DNA of 64,000 bases from Pistacia vera (Eukaryota > Streptophyta > Magnoliopsida > Sapindales > Anacardiaceae). The translations under genes were made by a program, and so were the position numbers. The DNA is taken from NCBI RefSeq assembly GCF_008641045.1, contig NW_022196244.1, forward strand, positions 186,001-250,000, in the 5' to 3' direction. Under the pieces are notes generated by a model. The model saw only the letters and a list, made by a program, of their open reading frames with translations, was not told the DNA's origin and ran no database searches. This document shows, in pieces, positions 10,555 to 20,745 of this stretch (its first letter is position 1; every line of letters starts with the position of its first letter).

Positions 10555-10771
10555 ACTGTCAAAAACAAAATTCGTAAAATTTAGTTTTTACCAAATTCTT
10601 GATAGTTAATAATTGTCAAGAATCATCTAAAATGTCAAGAAAAATTTCAAATTCTTGATAGTTCAAAAACTATCAAGAATTTGTCAAAAATTAAAATTCT
10701 TGACAAGTTTGAGAATGGTCAAGAAAATCTGTCAAATTATTCTATAAGGATGATGTTTTTTTCGAGTAGTG
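10555..10771. repeat. Right terminus and subterminal repeats of the CACTA-like element
   Basis: Repeated TTCTTGATAGTT and AACTATCAAGAATT units form inverted pairs. They end in the terminal motif CACTACTCGAAAAAAAC (minus strand, 10771-10755). Confidence 0.75.
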
Positions 10772-11102
10772 ATAATTCATGTCAATTAATGTCACCTGTA
10801 CTCCTGATGACTTGACCAAAATTTTATATCACGTCACTTGTACTCTCAGTGACGTGGCCAGGTAATGATAAAGTGTGCATAAACAATAAATATTCCACCT
10901 AGACCAAACTTATAATTTCAAAATTTAGAGCAAATATTTGGAGACCAGAGACAATGACTCAAAACTTATCTTTTTTGGTATCTGATATGAAAGTCAATTG
11001 TTTTGAGAAATATTATTTTAAGTTATTTCTTGGTAAATAGGATTTCAAAGTCATGTCAATGTTCAGTTTATGGTGTGAAATGTTTAGTCTATAAGTAACA
11101 TA
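10772..11102. other. Spacer between the CACTA-like element and the palindromic TIR element
   Basis: AT-rich, no frame or motif recognised. The part at 10778-10870 weakly resembles 3985-4080 (spacing of acctgta, tttatat and ccaggtaa words), perhaps a small dispersed repeat. Nothing else seen. Confidence 0.4.
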
Positions 11103-11855
11103 GGGTGCGTTTGGTTTATTATTTTGGATAGGATTTTGGGGATAGTATTGGATAATTGAATATGGGAGTATTACGAGGTAAAATTTAAAAATTTATAAAA
11201 AACCCCCTAATTTTACTAATTTAATAAATACCCCAACATGTAAAATAACAAAAATACCCCCACCACCTGTAGTGCCAGATTCCGGCCACCATCGCCGGAA
11301 TCTGGTCGGCAAATCGCGTTACGACACAGACCGATAGGATCTGTGTCGTAACGCGTCGTTATGGCCTTTTCCGGCCAAATCCACCACGGATCTGATCAGA
11401 AAAGGTCAGATCTACAGCCTGCCATGGCCGTCGACGGTCGAAAAAGGCCAAAACGACGGCCATCTTTGGCCGTTAGTGACGGCCAAAGATATGGCCGTTG
11501 TTTTCGGTCAACGATGGCCAAGATTTGGCCGTCGTTGACCTCAACGACGGCCATTTCTTTGGCCATCATTCACGGCCAGATCGGTGAACTTCCGGCCATT
11601 TATGGTCGGCAGGTAGGCCGTTGTACAGATTCTGGCTACCACCAACGGTGATTGCCAGAATCTGGCAAGTATGGGTCGCGGGGTTGTTTTTTATAATTTT
11701 TAAACTTTTTTTAGGGTGTATTTGATGAAATTAATAACCTTATTGGGTCTAAAAGTAATTAACAAAATAAGGTAATATTTCTGGAATAATATGCCAAACA
11801 TTATTTGGAGAATAGGATTGAGAATAGGGATAAAAATAATAAGCCAAACATGGCC
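11103..11855. mobile_element. 753-bp TIR element with GC-rich palindromic core
   Basis: The outer inverted ends GGGTGCGTTTGG and (reversed) GGCCATGTTTGG continue as a shared TTATTATTTT block. A second inverted match (tttataaaaaaccccc) lies deeper in each arm, so the arms are long. Flanking ATA trinucleotides (11100-11102, 11856-11858) could be a 3-bp target duplication, which would suit a PIF/Harbinger (Tourist-like) element; the superfamily is not certain. The core (11270-11670) is strongly GC-rich with many ggccgtc/gacggcc words. No transposase; the frame at 11361-11651 is an artefact of the repeats. Confidence 0.65.
11269..11667. repeat. Palindromic GC-rich core with three nested hairpins
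   Basis: A perfect 16-bp stem with a 9-base loop at 11315-11355 (arm CGCGTTACGACACAGA). A perfect 12-bp stem (CCAGATTCCGGC) lies at about 11276-11306, and an 11-bp stem (CAGATTCTGGC) at about 11627-11665. Between them are alternating tggccgt and acggcca units. Confidence 0.8.
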
Positions 11856-11869
11856 ATAAATATTTGGTG

Positions 11870-12764
11870 AATTTCGTGGAATCGTACACTATATAATAAT
11901 GATTTTCAATGCTTGTTCCTCATATGACGTGTCCTTTGAGTTTGGAATCGTTCTGTAGTCCGACACAGGGAAGGGTAAGCTAAATTCTTTCTCAATATAG
12001 AGACATTAAAGGCATTATGAAGCCTTGCGAGACTTGGCAATAAGGCCACACGATATGCAATAACACCAATCCTTTCCAAAATTTCAAATGGCTCGATAAA
12101 CGTACATCATAAAACTCCTTTCCAAGATGATATTTCATAAAGACAAATTCTCAAACTTCAAACTCCAATTCCCGTGTACGAAAATCTCCATTAACTCATT
12201 TGTCTACTATGAGTTGTATAACGTCTTTCTCTGGTTAACTTTAGTTTTATCAAAGGTAATTTGAACAAGCTTTGGTCCAACAATTTTCTTTCTTCTCTAA
12301 CCTTATCCTAAACGATAAATTATCTACATTTTCAACCATAGAAAACTTCATATGGAGCGATCCCAATTTAGAGTGAAAACTATTATTTTATGCAAATTCG
12401 ATCAACGACAAGTAATCTTCCCAAGAACCATCCAAGTCTAACATACATGCTCACAACATATCCTCGAGGGTTTGGATGGTCTCTTTTGATTGACCACTAG
12501 TTTGAGGATCGAAGGAAGTGTTAAAAGTAAGCTTCATTCCTAGCTTCTAGCATAAACTTGCCCAAAAGTTAGAGGTGAAACATGGATTTGTATTTGATAC
12601 AATAGATTGAGGGACTCCATGCAATCTCACAATCTCACGGATAAACAAGTCAATCAATTGGCACATATTGTAAGTACTTCTCACTTAGATTGAGATTATT
12701 AATTCACAAAGTCCGTTTCTATTCAGAGATGGAAAGTGGCTTAGGGGTCTTACGAGCCTTATTG
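11870..12764 (-). pseudogene. G1 integrase, C-terminal half
   Basis: Minus-strand fragments of a gypsy integrase: VREIVRLHGVPQSIVS-like, then FTSNFWASL, FDPQTSGQ, and the C-terminal segment FEILERIGVIAYRVALLPSL, ARLHNAFNVSIL. Several stops and frameshifts, and a deletion in the core. The copia at 12770 interrupts it in the linker region before the core. Confidence 0.75.
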
Positions 12765-12769
12765 ATGTT

Positions 12770-13057
12770 TGAAGAATTTACCAGAATCACAGAAAATCAA
12801 GAAGAAAATACAGAGGAAAAACAGAAAGCAGAAGAAGGAATCTTGTTGAAGAGAATTCTTTTATTAATCTCAACTAACTTTTCAACACAACCAACTGCTC
12901 TTTTATACTCAGCTGTTATGAACAAAACGTAGTGTTTTGACAGTTGCTAGTATTTTACATTTTTGCCCATAATGAAAATATACACAATACACTTTAAAGA
13001 ACACAAACTAGGCTAAATAAAACTTTGAGTAAACTTTCTTTGTTTTACTTCTCAACA
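12770..13057 (-). repeat. 3' LTR of copia no. 2
   Basis: 288 bp, TG..CA. A 44-bp segment covering the LTR end and polypurine tract is tandemly duplicated (13033-13076 and 13077-13120), so the boundary could be taken as 13057 or 13101. Confidence 0.8.
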
Positions 13058-13559
13058 TTTCCCCTAAAGCTGAACCACTTTCTTTGTTTTACTTCTCAAC
13101 ATTTCCCCTTAAGCTGAACCACTTCTTCTTTCCTGAACTTCTCAATCTTTCCCTTCAGCTGGACTACTCCATTTTGCTCTACTTCACAATACTACCCTCT
13201 GAGCAACAACTGATCAAGAATATTCAACCATTTGCATTTTAATGATTTATTTGCTAGCTAACCACCAGGCTGAGAGTAATTAGTAGCTGAAACCAAAAGC
13301 CCCTCAAGGCATTCAAAAATAGTAGAATAAGGACTCAGCACCTCAGGAAAAATCCAAACAGAAAAATTAGGACTTAGCGGTAGACTAGGAAGGTAACTGA
13401 GAATCAACAACAACTTGACAAAGAATCTTTAATTCAAGCAGTAGAAATCTTAATTCAAACAATAGAATTAGGACTCAGCAGCAGACCAGAAAATGAACTC
13501 AGAAAGAAAATTGATAACCAATCAGCAACTCTATAAAGAATCTTTGGTAGCAGCCGACT

Positions 13560-14010
13560 CTTCTGTATCAGACAAGGATGAACCAACATTCAGCTTAGTT
13601 CTAAGAAATTCAAATTGATGACAAGGTAAAGCCTTTGTCAACACATCAACAATCTAGAACTCAGAAGCAACATATTGTACTACCAACCTTTTGTCAGTGG
13701 CTAATTCCCTTACATAATAAACATCAAGTTCAATATGTTTGATTCTTGCATGGAACACAAGATTTGTGGAAAGGACTCTTGCACTGATGTTGTCACAACA
13801 TAGAATAGGTGTGTTGTTTATTTGAATTCCAAGCTCCTAGAAAAGATGTTGAATCCAAATCAGTTCAGTTGTTGTTGTGCTTAAAGCTCTATATTCAGCT
13901 TTTGTGGAGGATAAAGCCAAAACCTTTTGCTTTCTTGAACTCCATTACACTAGATTTCCACTAAGGAAAATGCTATAACTAGAGGCAGATCTTCTATCAT
14001 TCACATCACT
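13560..14010 (-). pseudogene. Copia no. 2 RNase H and C-terminus
   Basis: Minus-strand remnants of the copia RNase H domain and tail: CDNISARVLSTN, HARIKHIELDVYYVRELAT and LTKALP, with substitutions and stops. It lies directly upstream of the 3' untranslated region. The family role is removal of RNA from the RNA-DNA hybrid. Confidence 0.7.
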
Positions 14011-14269
14011 GGCCTAGTCTACATCAGCATATCCTTCCGGAATGAATTGTTGGTTTCTTCAAAAAATCAAACCATGCTAAATAGTCCCTTTGATGTATCA
14101 AAACACTCTTTTGTAGGTTGTCCAATGGTTTGTAATAGGAGCTTGAAGAAATTGGTCAACCTATTGATAATAAATGCTAGATCAGGTCGAGCCAAGGTCA
14201 AGTATTGTAGGTCACCAACAAGACTTCTATATATAGAGAGGGCTAATCAAAGAAGCCGCTATCTTCTTT

Positions 14270-15076
14270 TCATAACTTAACACTTATAGCCATTAGGGTA
14301 TTACATGGCTTGCAATCTGACAGGCCAGCTTTGCTTAACAAATCTTGTGCATATTTGGATTGTGTAAGCAATAAACCTGAACTATTACTAAGGACTTCAA
14401 AGCCATGAAAGTAGTTTAATTCTCCTAATGTTTTCAAAGCACATATGCTATTTATGTCCTTCATAATCTGAGCAATCAGTGTAGAATCACTCCCTATGAT
14501 GAGAATATCATCCACATAAACAAGTAAATAGATGACTTAAGTTCCTGACTTGAAGAAGAACAAACTAGTATCCGAAACAGAACTAAGAAAACCCCAGTCA
14601 AGAATAGCTGCTTTTAATTTGTCAAACTAGGCTCTAAGAGCCTATTTTAAGCCATACAAGGCCTTATGAAGTCTACGCACATGTTTTGGCTGAGAGGCAT
14701 CAGCAAAGCCTTCGAGCTAAAACATAAAAACAGTTTCTATAGGTTCACCATTTAAAAATGCATTGTTCATATCAATCTGCTGTATGTCCCAATTGTTGTG
14801 TACTGCAAGAGAAAGCATAATCTTTATAGTAGCTGGTTTAATGACTGGAGAGAATGTGTCAAAATAGTCAAGCCCTAGAGTCTGCTAGAAACCTTTGGCC
14901 ACTAATCTGGCCTTGTACTTCTGAAGTGTGCCATTTGACTTTAATTTTGTTTTAAACACCCACTTATAGCCCACTATATTCATATTAGGAGATGAGGGAA
15001 CTAATTCCCAAGTTTTGTTCCTCAAAAGAGCCTTAAATTCCTCATTCATAGCTTGTTTCCATTCTAGAATAAGCAA
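14270..15076 (-). pseudogene. Copia no. 2 reverse transcriptase
   Basis: Ty1/copia RT (RVT_2). N-terminal WKQAMNEEFKALLRNKTWEL and GYKWVFKTKLKSNGTL, KARLVAKGF; then IDMNNAFLNGE; the catalytic LLVYVDDILIIGSDS (14530-14480) is intact; then LGELNYFHGFEV. Interruptions include TAG after VAKGF and TAG at both a glutamine and a tryptophan position downstream of ALYGLK. The active site outlived the frame around it. Confidence 0.85.
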
Positions 15077-15339
15077 AGCTTTTGAAACTTTTTTGGTTCA
15101 GGTAATATGGAATGAGTAGTAACATATGCATAACTGGTCACTGGTAAAGATTGAGTCTTGGACCTAGTAATCATAGGATGACAATTGGTTGTTGAAGATG
15201 GTTTTGAAACAAGTAATACTACTTATAAATGTATTCCTAGAGAGAAGATGACTGATATGTAGAAACTTTTTTCATCATTCCAGGAGAAGTAGATGCAGAT
15301 GCTATGCACTCATCACTAGGTAATAAGATTGTTGAGGAA

Positions 15340-15660
15340 TTATCTAAAGTAGAGGCTGAACTTGGTCTAGCAAGTGGAGTGTGTGCTGTAGGTGAAGGAA
15401 AACTAGAACTAGTAGAGACTGAACTTGGTCTAGCAATTGGAGTGTGTGTTGTAGGTGAAGGAAAACCAAAACTAGTAGAGACTGAATTTGGTGCAGCAAC
15501 TAGAGTGCGTGCTGTAGGTGAAGGAAAACTAGAATTAGTAGAGACTGAACTTAGTCCAGCAACTGGAGTGTGTGCTGTAGGTGAAGGAAAACCAGAACTA
15601 GTAGAGACTAAACTTGGTCCACAACTGGAGTGTGTGCTAGAGGTGAAAGAAAACCAAAAC
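15340..15660 (-). repeat. 69-bp minisatellite in the copia integrase-RT linker
   Basis: About 4.5 tandem units of 69 bp (23 codons). In the minus-strand polyprotein frame each unit reads FPSPTTHTP then ARPSSVSTS, a Ser/Thr/Pro-rich linker. Units differ by a few substitutions each, and since 69 is a multiple of 3 the frame was kept as the array grew. The plus-strand frame at 15304-15663 is a shadow of this array. Confidence 0.88.
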
Positions 15661-16467
15661 TAGACCTCACAGGAACAGACAAATCAACACCAGCAGGGAT
15701 ATAATTTGACTCCAAACAACGAGGAAAATTCCAAGAAGAGGATACTCTAGCATCATCAAAAGTGGAAGAAAGATTTGCAATGTCAACATTCTTCAACAAA
15801 GAACAATTAAAACCTTGTTTAAAAGGAAACAAATCTTTATTAAACTTGACTTGCTTAACTATGTAAACCTTTCCTGTAGAGGATATACATTTGTATCCTT
15901 TATAAGCAGGGCTGTAGCCTATAAAAACACATTGCTTTGTGTGAAAAGCAAATTTGTGCTTCTGATAAGGTCTTATGAATGGAAAGCAGTAGTAGCCAAA
16001 AACCTTAAGTTCACTATACACTGGTTCTTGTTGAAATAACTTTTGGAAAAGTGAAATATCTTTAATGGCAACAGAAGGCAAATTATTTACAATGAAAACT
16101 GCTATACTAAAGGCCTACCACCAAAAGCACAAGGGCATTCCAATAGCTAACAATGTTAACCCAAACTCTGTAATGGTCCTATGCCTTCTTTCAACTTTAC
16201 CATTCTGCTGGTATAGATAGGGATAAGGGTGTGTAAAACCAATTCCATGCTCTTGTAAATAACTTTAGAGGGTATATCCACATGTACCTACTGTAATAAT
16301 CAACTAGCAACCTATAATATCTAAAACCTTTTGATGAACACACTAGAGCAGGTCCCCAAAAATCAGAATATACCAATTCTAGTTATTTTGTTGTCTTAGA
16401 AGCAGATAAGGAAAAGAAGTCTGAGACATTTTGCCAAACTGACAAGCTTCACAGAAAATTTTATTAG
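15608..16467 (-). pseudogene. Copia no. 2 integrase
   Basis: It starts with the zinc-binding end HFANKIFCEACQFGKMSQ, next to the 16473 insertion. The core follows: a decayed first-Asp region, then IDYYSRYMWIYPL. A deletion of roughly 80 codons removes the middle of the core. Then come QQNGKVERRHRTITELGLTL, the region of the third catalytic residue, and the C-terminal HKFAFHTKQCVFIGYSPAYK. Because of the deletion it cannot be active. Confidence 0.8.
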
Positions 16468-16472
16468 CAAAA

Positions 16473-18204
16473 TGACAAGTGCTTGAAAATACACTTATAC
16501 TTAGTGGTTTATAGGTATCATTTGTGGGAAATTAAGATTAATTCCCATGAATTAACTTAATTGTTTCATAAATGCACTTTTCAGGATCACGGGTGTTTTT
16601 GTTGTGTTTTCAGGGAGGCTTAAAAATAATATTTGGATGAAAGATGATGTTGGCGAGAGAATTTTTGATCACTGGAAACAAACGGATCAAGAATCGGAGT
16701 TGAATTGAAGAAGTTATGGAGCCTTGAAGTGAACAGGAGATTCTAGATTACACTCCAGTTTGAGCATGCCTCAGTGTTTCAACTATAACTTGAGCTTTAG
16801 ATACTGTATTGAGATGATTTTTAAACCGTTGGAAATCTGATTTAAAGGGCTAAATTTCATATGTTTACCACATTTCTAGATTCCATCATTATCATGCTCG
16901 AAAATCACCATCTTTGGAGTGCTGAAGAATGATGCAAGGTTAGCAGAGGAATTGGACCATGCCGCAGCACTGTGCTGCAGCACACTTAGTCCAGAACCAA
17001 CCATGCCATAGCACTATGCCGCAGCACACTTAGTCTAGAATCAACCATGCCACAACATAATGCTGGGGCACATTCATGACAGTTGGAAATTTTTCTTCCG
17101 TTTTTTACTAGGAAAATAGGGTTTAAGAGTCCTAAACTAACTAGAATTAAGGAAAACAAAACCCTAACCCTTGTGGGATATAAATAGAAGTCTTTTAGCA
17201 TTATTTTGGGAAATTCTTTGAGAGATAAAAAAAAGAGAGAACAAAGATATTCAAGAACTGAAGAAAAATAGAGATTAAAGAAGGCTTGGAGAAGAAGAAT
17301 TGGAGGAGATCATCATCAACTTCATTAATCCAACCAAGTTTCACTAAGTTTTTCTTCTTCTTTGTTATTATTATTTGTTATGAATAATACAATGACGTTC
17401 TCATATTTATTCATGAAGGACTAATTCTTTTGTGATTGAGACTGATTTCAAAACCCTAGACATGTCTTGTGATTAATAAAATCTGCATCTTTTTATCTTT
17501 TGATCCCTCTTGGTTATGTGATTATTTCTCTGAAAATAGGGTCTAACTAGATTTTTCTAATTGTTTAAGTGGCCAATTAAATCGTTAGAATTAATCTATT
17601 AATGCCAATTTAGGTTGTTTAGTACGGAATCGCTTCATTAACCTAAATAACTAGTGGTAAAGTGTATGCATGCATACATGGGGGTAATCACTCAAGATAA
17701 CTAAACCGACCATATGAGTTTAGCCTTGATTCAGTAGGTCTCTCGCAACTTAATGCTTTTATTACTTTAAATCTAGAGATCGTATTCTAGGTTATTTAAT
17801 AAATAGGGAATTGGGTTATGACCGTGTCTAGTCCAACGACTCAGTAAGGAGATATGAGACTTATCAACGTTTGGTATTTTCTAAGCTGATGTGATCAAGA
17901 GGGTAGAAAGTTAAAGAGTGCTCTTATTATATGCAATCCATGTCTAGTGGTGGCGAATAAACCTTCAATCTCGTTTATCTCATTGATTTCTCTTTCGTTA
18001 TTAGTTGCTTGATTTACATTGTTTGCTTTTAGTTTGTTAGTTTTTGTTGAGTTTTTATAATTCGTGACAAACCCCATTAGAAATAGATAATTAATTAACT
18101 TCACAAATCCTTTGCGGGAAAGACCCTTACTTGGTGATTGCTACTACACGACTTTGCATTAGAATTTAGTGAGGTAAAATTAGGTGTTGCATTTGCAAGC
18201 ATCA
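16473..18204 (+). mobile_element. Solo LTR, Tat/Athila-type gypsy (1,732 bp)
   Basis: It runs from TGACAAGTGC to GCAAGCATCA with exact TSD CAAAA (16468-16472 and 18205-18209). Removing it restores the copia integrase frame across the junction (HVTSSFANKIFCEAC). It is homologous to the LTR at 58272-62018. It has no coding content; the middle contains degenerate tandem ccatgcc(g/a)cagcac words near 16955-17060. Confidence 0.93.
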
Positions 18205-18209
18205 CAAAA

Positions 18210-18583
18210 GAACTAGTTACATGAAGTTTATTCAGTACATTTTTCACAGTTCTTTCTTGTGGATGCCCTAACCGAGCATGCCATAACTTTATAGAACTAT
18301 CAATTACATCAGATTGACTTGTAGGAGTTACACAATCTGGTTTATTACTACTAGATGGGTCATTAGTGTCTGAAGAAGTAGTTACATGACAAGACATAGA
18401 AGGAGTAGCAAAGGCAGTAAGTATTGTAGAAGAAGAAGGAACCATAGGAAGAAAAGAATCTTGGAGTTGATATAAACGATTCTTCAAAGAATCTTGCAAC
18501 AATATCTCTCTAGTAACGTTATCGTTGACGAGACAATGATCAAAATGAAACTTTACTATTTCAACATTGTCCTTGGTAATTTG
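18210..18583 (-). pseudogene. Copia no. 2 protease end and GAG-pre-integrase domain
   Basis: Minus-strand frame TKDNVEIVKFHFDHCLVND, then LLQDSLKNRLYQL and WHARLGHPQERTVKNVLNKL, the start of the integrase zinc domain. It lies between two solo LTRs. One indel at TKDN relative to the upstream piece. Confidence 0.8.
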
Positions 18584-20406
18584 TGTTAAGAGTAGATGCC
18601 CTAGAGCCAATCAATTATTGTAGAATTGACTCTTTGTATTAGTGTTTATTAATCAATAATAAAAGGCATTTTATTCTATATCGCATAAATCATTATTATT
18701 GCAATATGTATTGATATATGTCTTTAGAATGGTAGAACCGTGACAAGGGTATCAAGTGTTTCAAATCTTGATAGTGAGAACCCTATGAGCACATATGGTG
18801 GCCATTCTAGAAACGTCCGTAGCCCCAGTATTATTCTGAAGTAAGGGCACAGATAATATGGCAAGGCTATCATAGTGTTGAGCGACCCTGTCGAAAGGCA
18901 GTAACTGATCTCACTTGTCAAGGTTGTTTGGTGACAACCTAGTGCAACACATGGGTGCTTGCTGTAGGCTTTTTTACCGCAGCAAGTTCATTGGACAGAC
19001 CTACCAGAGGATTCCATATGGATGGTAACCCCAGTGTCTATGGAACAAATCCTCTAACGAATGGTGGTGCATTTGATCCTTAGACTAGAGATCACCGGAG
19101 CGCCTTGTACACCGATTGGTGCAATTTGACACTAGCCTAATGCAGTTCTATTTAGAGCTGTCAATGCGGTGGTGATTGGCTACATCAAGGAGTGTATCAG
19201 GACTATGGTGGATAGACAGAAGATTCATCACTGCCAGGTATGGGAGAAGTTATCTCACGATGCAATTCAGTAAATGGCAATGACACTAAAACTGTGGCCA
19301 CAATGGGATTGAGTTGTTGCTCTATCCGGATTATAATACAGGTCATTGGTCTAGAAACTGAATACATAATATCGAGAGTAACCGAAGGTTGACACTATTT
19401 CTATGCCTTTGTCTCGTCGAGATAACGTATGATGAAAGGATCGAATTGTACGGTAACCATATTGTTGACAGGTAGCTACTTTGCTGAATCCGAATCTATC
19501 GGGTGGCCATGATGCCTTGCTAGGGGCTAATCTTGGTTTGTGTATTAGTGATACGATTAATTGGTGTTAATCGCGATACTATACACTACTGGTATGATGA
19601 GGAGCCTATGGGTCACACACATAGAAGATAATTTAAGACTCAGGAAGAAAGAAGGGCGTTTTCATCTTTATGGCGAAAGGATATTTTGGTAATTTTACAG
19701 TGCAATTAAATTTGCCGAGGTCGTAGCCTTTTATTTAATTTGTTAGAAAAATTAAATAAGTGAAATTACATTTAAATATGTGTTAGCATATATTTAAATA
19801 AATTATCATTATTGTTAAATGTTAATATATATATATTAATTGATTTTAATTGAAGATAATGATGAAATAAATATCTAAATGGAAGTGTTTGGTAACATGG
19901 GGTGTTTGGGTTGGAGCCCAAGCCTAGACCCTATGGGAATAGGACAATTGAAATTTGGCTATAAAAGAAAATCTTTAGTTGAAAAAGGTTAACTTTTTCA
20001 TTCATCACTTTTTATTTCATTGAACAAGAAAGAAAAACACAGCCCCCCAAATCTCTCTCCCACGCCAGTTTTGGTTTTGTCTAAAATCAAATACATTTCA
20101 TTTTTTCTTTGTTCTTAGGGCTAAGGAGGATCTAGCAAATCCCTCCTTAGTTCCTTGCGATTGTCTTCGTGTGGACTTCATCGATTCGATCTTACACTTG
20201 GGTCGGTAGCAAAATACGTTTAGAGACAACTTGGAGGAGCCTCCAAACGTGGGTATGGTTTCTAAACTTCAAACTGATTTTTCTGCAAATTCTTATAATG
20301 TATAAACTGTGATTTTTGTACCCGGATCTTGGTTCTAAGGAACGATCCATGTAGTTTATGTTTTTGTTTTCCGTTTTCCGTTGCGTAACTGGGTTGTTCA
20401 CTAACA
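18584..20406 (+). mobile_element. Solo LTR (1,823 bp), probably copia
   Basis: TGTTAAGAG..CACTAACA with exact TSD ATTTG (18579-18583 and 20407-20411). A TATAAAA box at 19960-19966 and a following leader-like region set the orientation as plus. The late part differs in style from the gypsy LTRs of this window, so I favour copia, without proof. No coding sequence. Confidence 0.88.
19960..19966 (+). promoter_or_regulatory. TATA box of the 18584-20406 LTR
   Basis: TATAAAA in the context ggctataaaagaaa, about 1.4 kb into the LTR. It would drive transcription rightward, antisense to the surrounding copia. Confidence 0.5.
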
Positions 20407-20411
20407 ATTTG

Positions 20412-20745
20412 TTAAATGCTTAACAAATTTTTTGCAATTTTAGGAACACATAGCATGTTCTTAAGATGCAATAATCTGGAAGAATGACTAGAAAAGAGAA
20501 AAGACAGACCCTTATGGGAGACAAGAATAGTTTGTCCATTGCCAACCTGCACATTGGATCCTTCTTGGCAATTTTCTTTGATCAACAGGTTGTTAATATC
20601 AGCTGTCATGTGGTTTGTTGCACTAGAATCTACATACCATGTTTGATCTATAAGAGTATGTGGAGTAGTAGAGGTACATTAAGGGAATTTACTAGAACTG
20701 ATAGGTGATCAGTCTCTAAGCAAGGAATAGGAACATGACCACCAG
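20412..20745 (-). pseudogene. Copia no. 2 protease
   Basis: Retroviral-type aspartic protease. The active-site segment reads WYVDSSATNHMTADINN, with Ser in place of the usual Gly of DSGA. Then come VQVGNGQTI and LLHLKNMLCVPKIAKNLLSI. It is cut on both sides by solo LTRs. Confidence 0.8.

Larger units (their letters stand above)
3000..10771 (-). mobile_element. Non-autonomous CACTA-like transposon carrying two host gene fragments
   Basis: The right end reads, on the minus strand, CACTACTCGAAAAAAAC and ends exactly at 10771, the terminal form of CACTA (En/Spm-type) elements. The adjacent trinucleotide ATA is a possible 3-bp target duplication. Inside both ends are arrays of short palindromic subterminal repeats built on TTGATAGTTTTTGAACTGTCAAG-like units, at about 3015-3190 and 10555-10730. 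The left terminus is not resolved: a degenerate start near 3000 (tacgacaagtaaaacc) or a tactagaaaaaatg motif at 2651 are candidates. No transposase is visible. The interior holds exons of two unrelated plant genes in the same orientation, plus later insertions (5000-8900, 9193-9797). Gene capture with introns kept is known from Pack-type CACTA elements. Confidence 0.6.

Noticed and set aside
11361..11651. 96-codon plus-strand frame in the GC-rich core
   Set aside because: Open only because the palindromic ggccgtc repeats lack stops; same repeats in both orientations.
15304..15663. 119-codon plus-strand protein with ELGLA..GVCAVGEGK repeats
   Set aside because: Shadow of the minus-strand copia linker minisatellite; the minus frame matches neighbouring integrase and RT frames.
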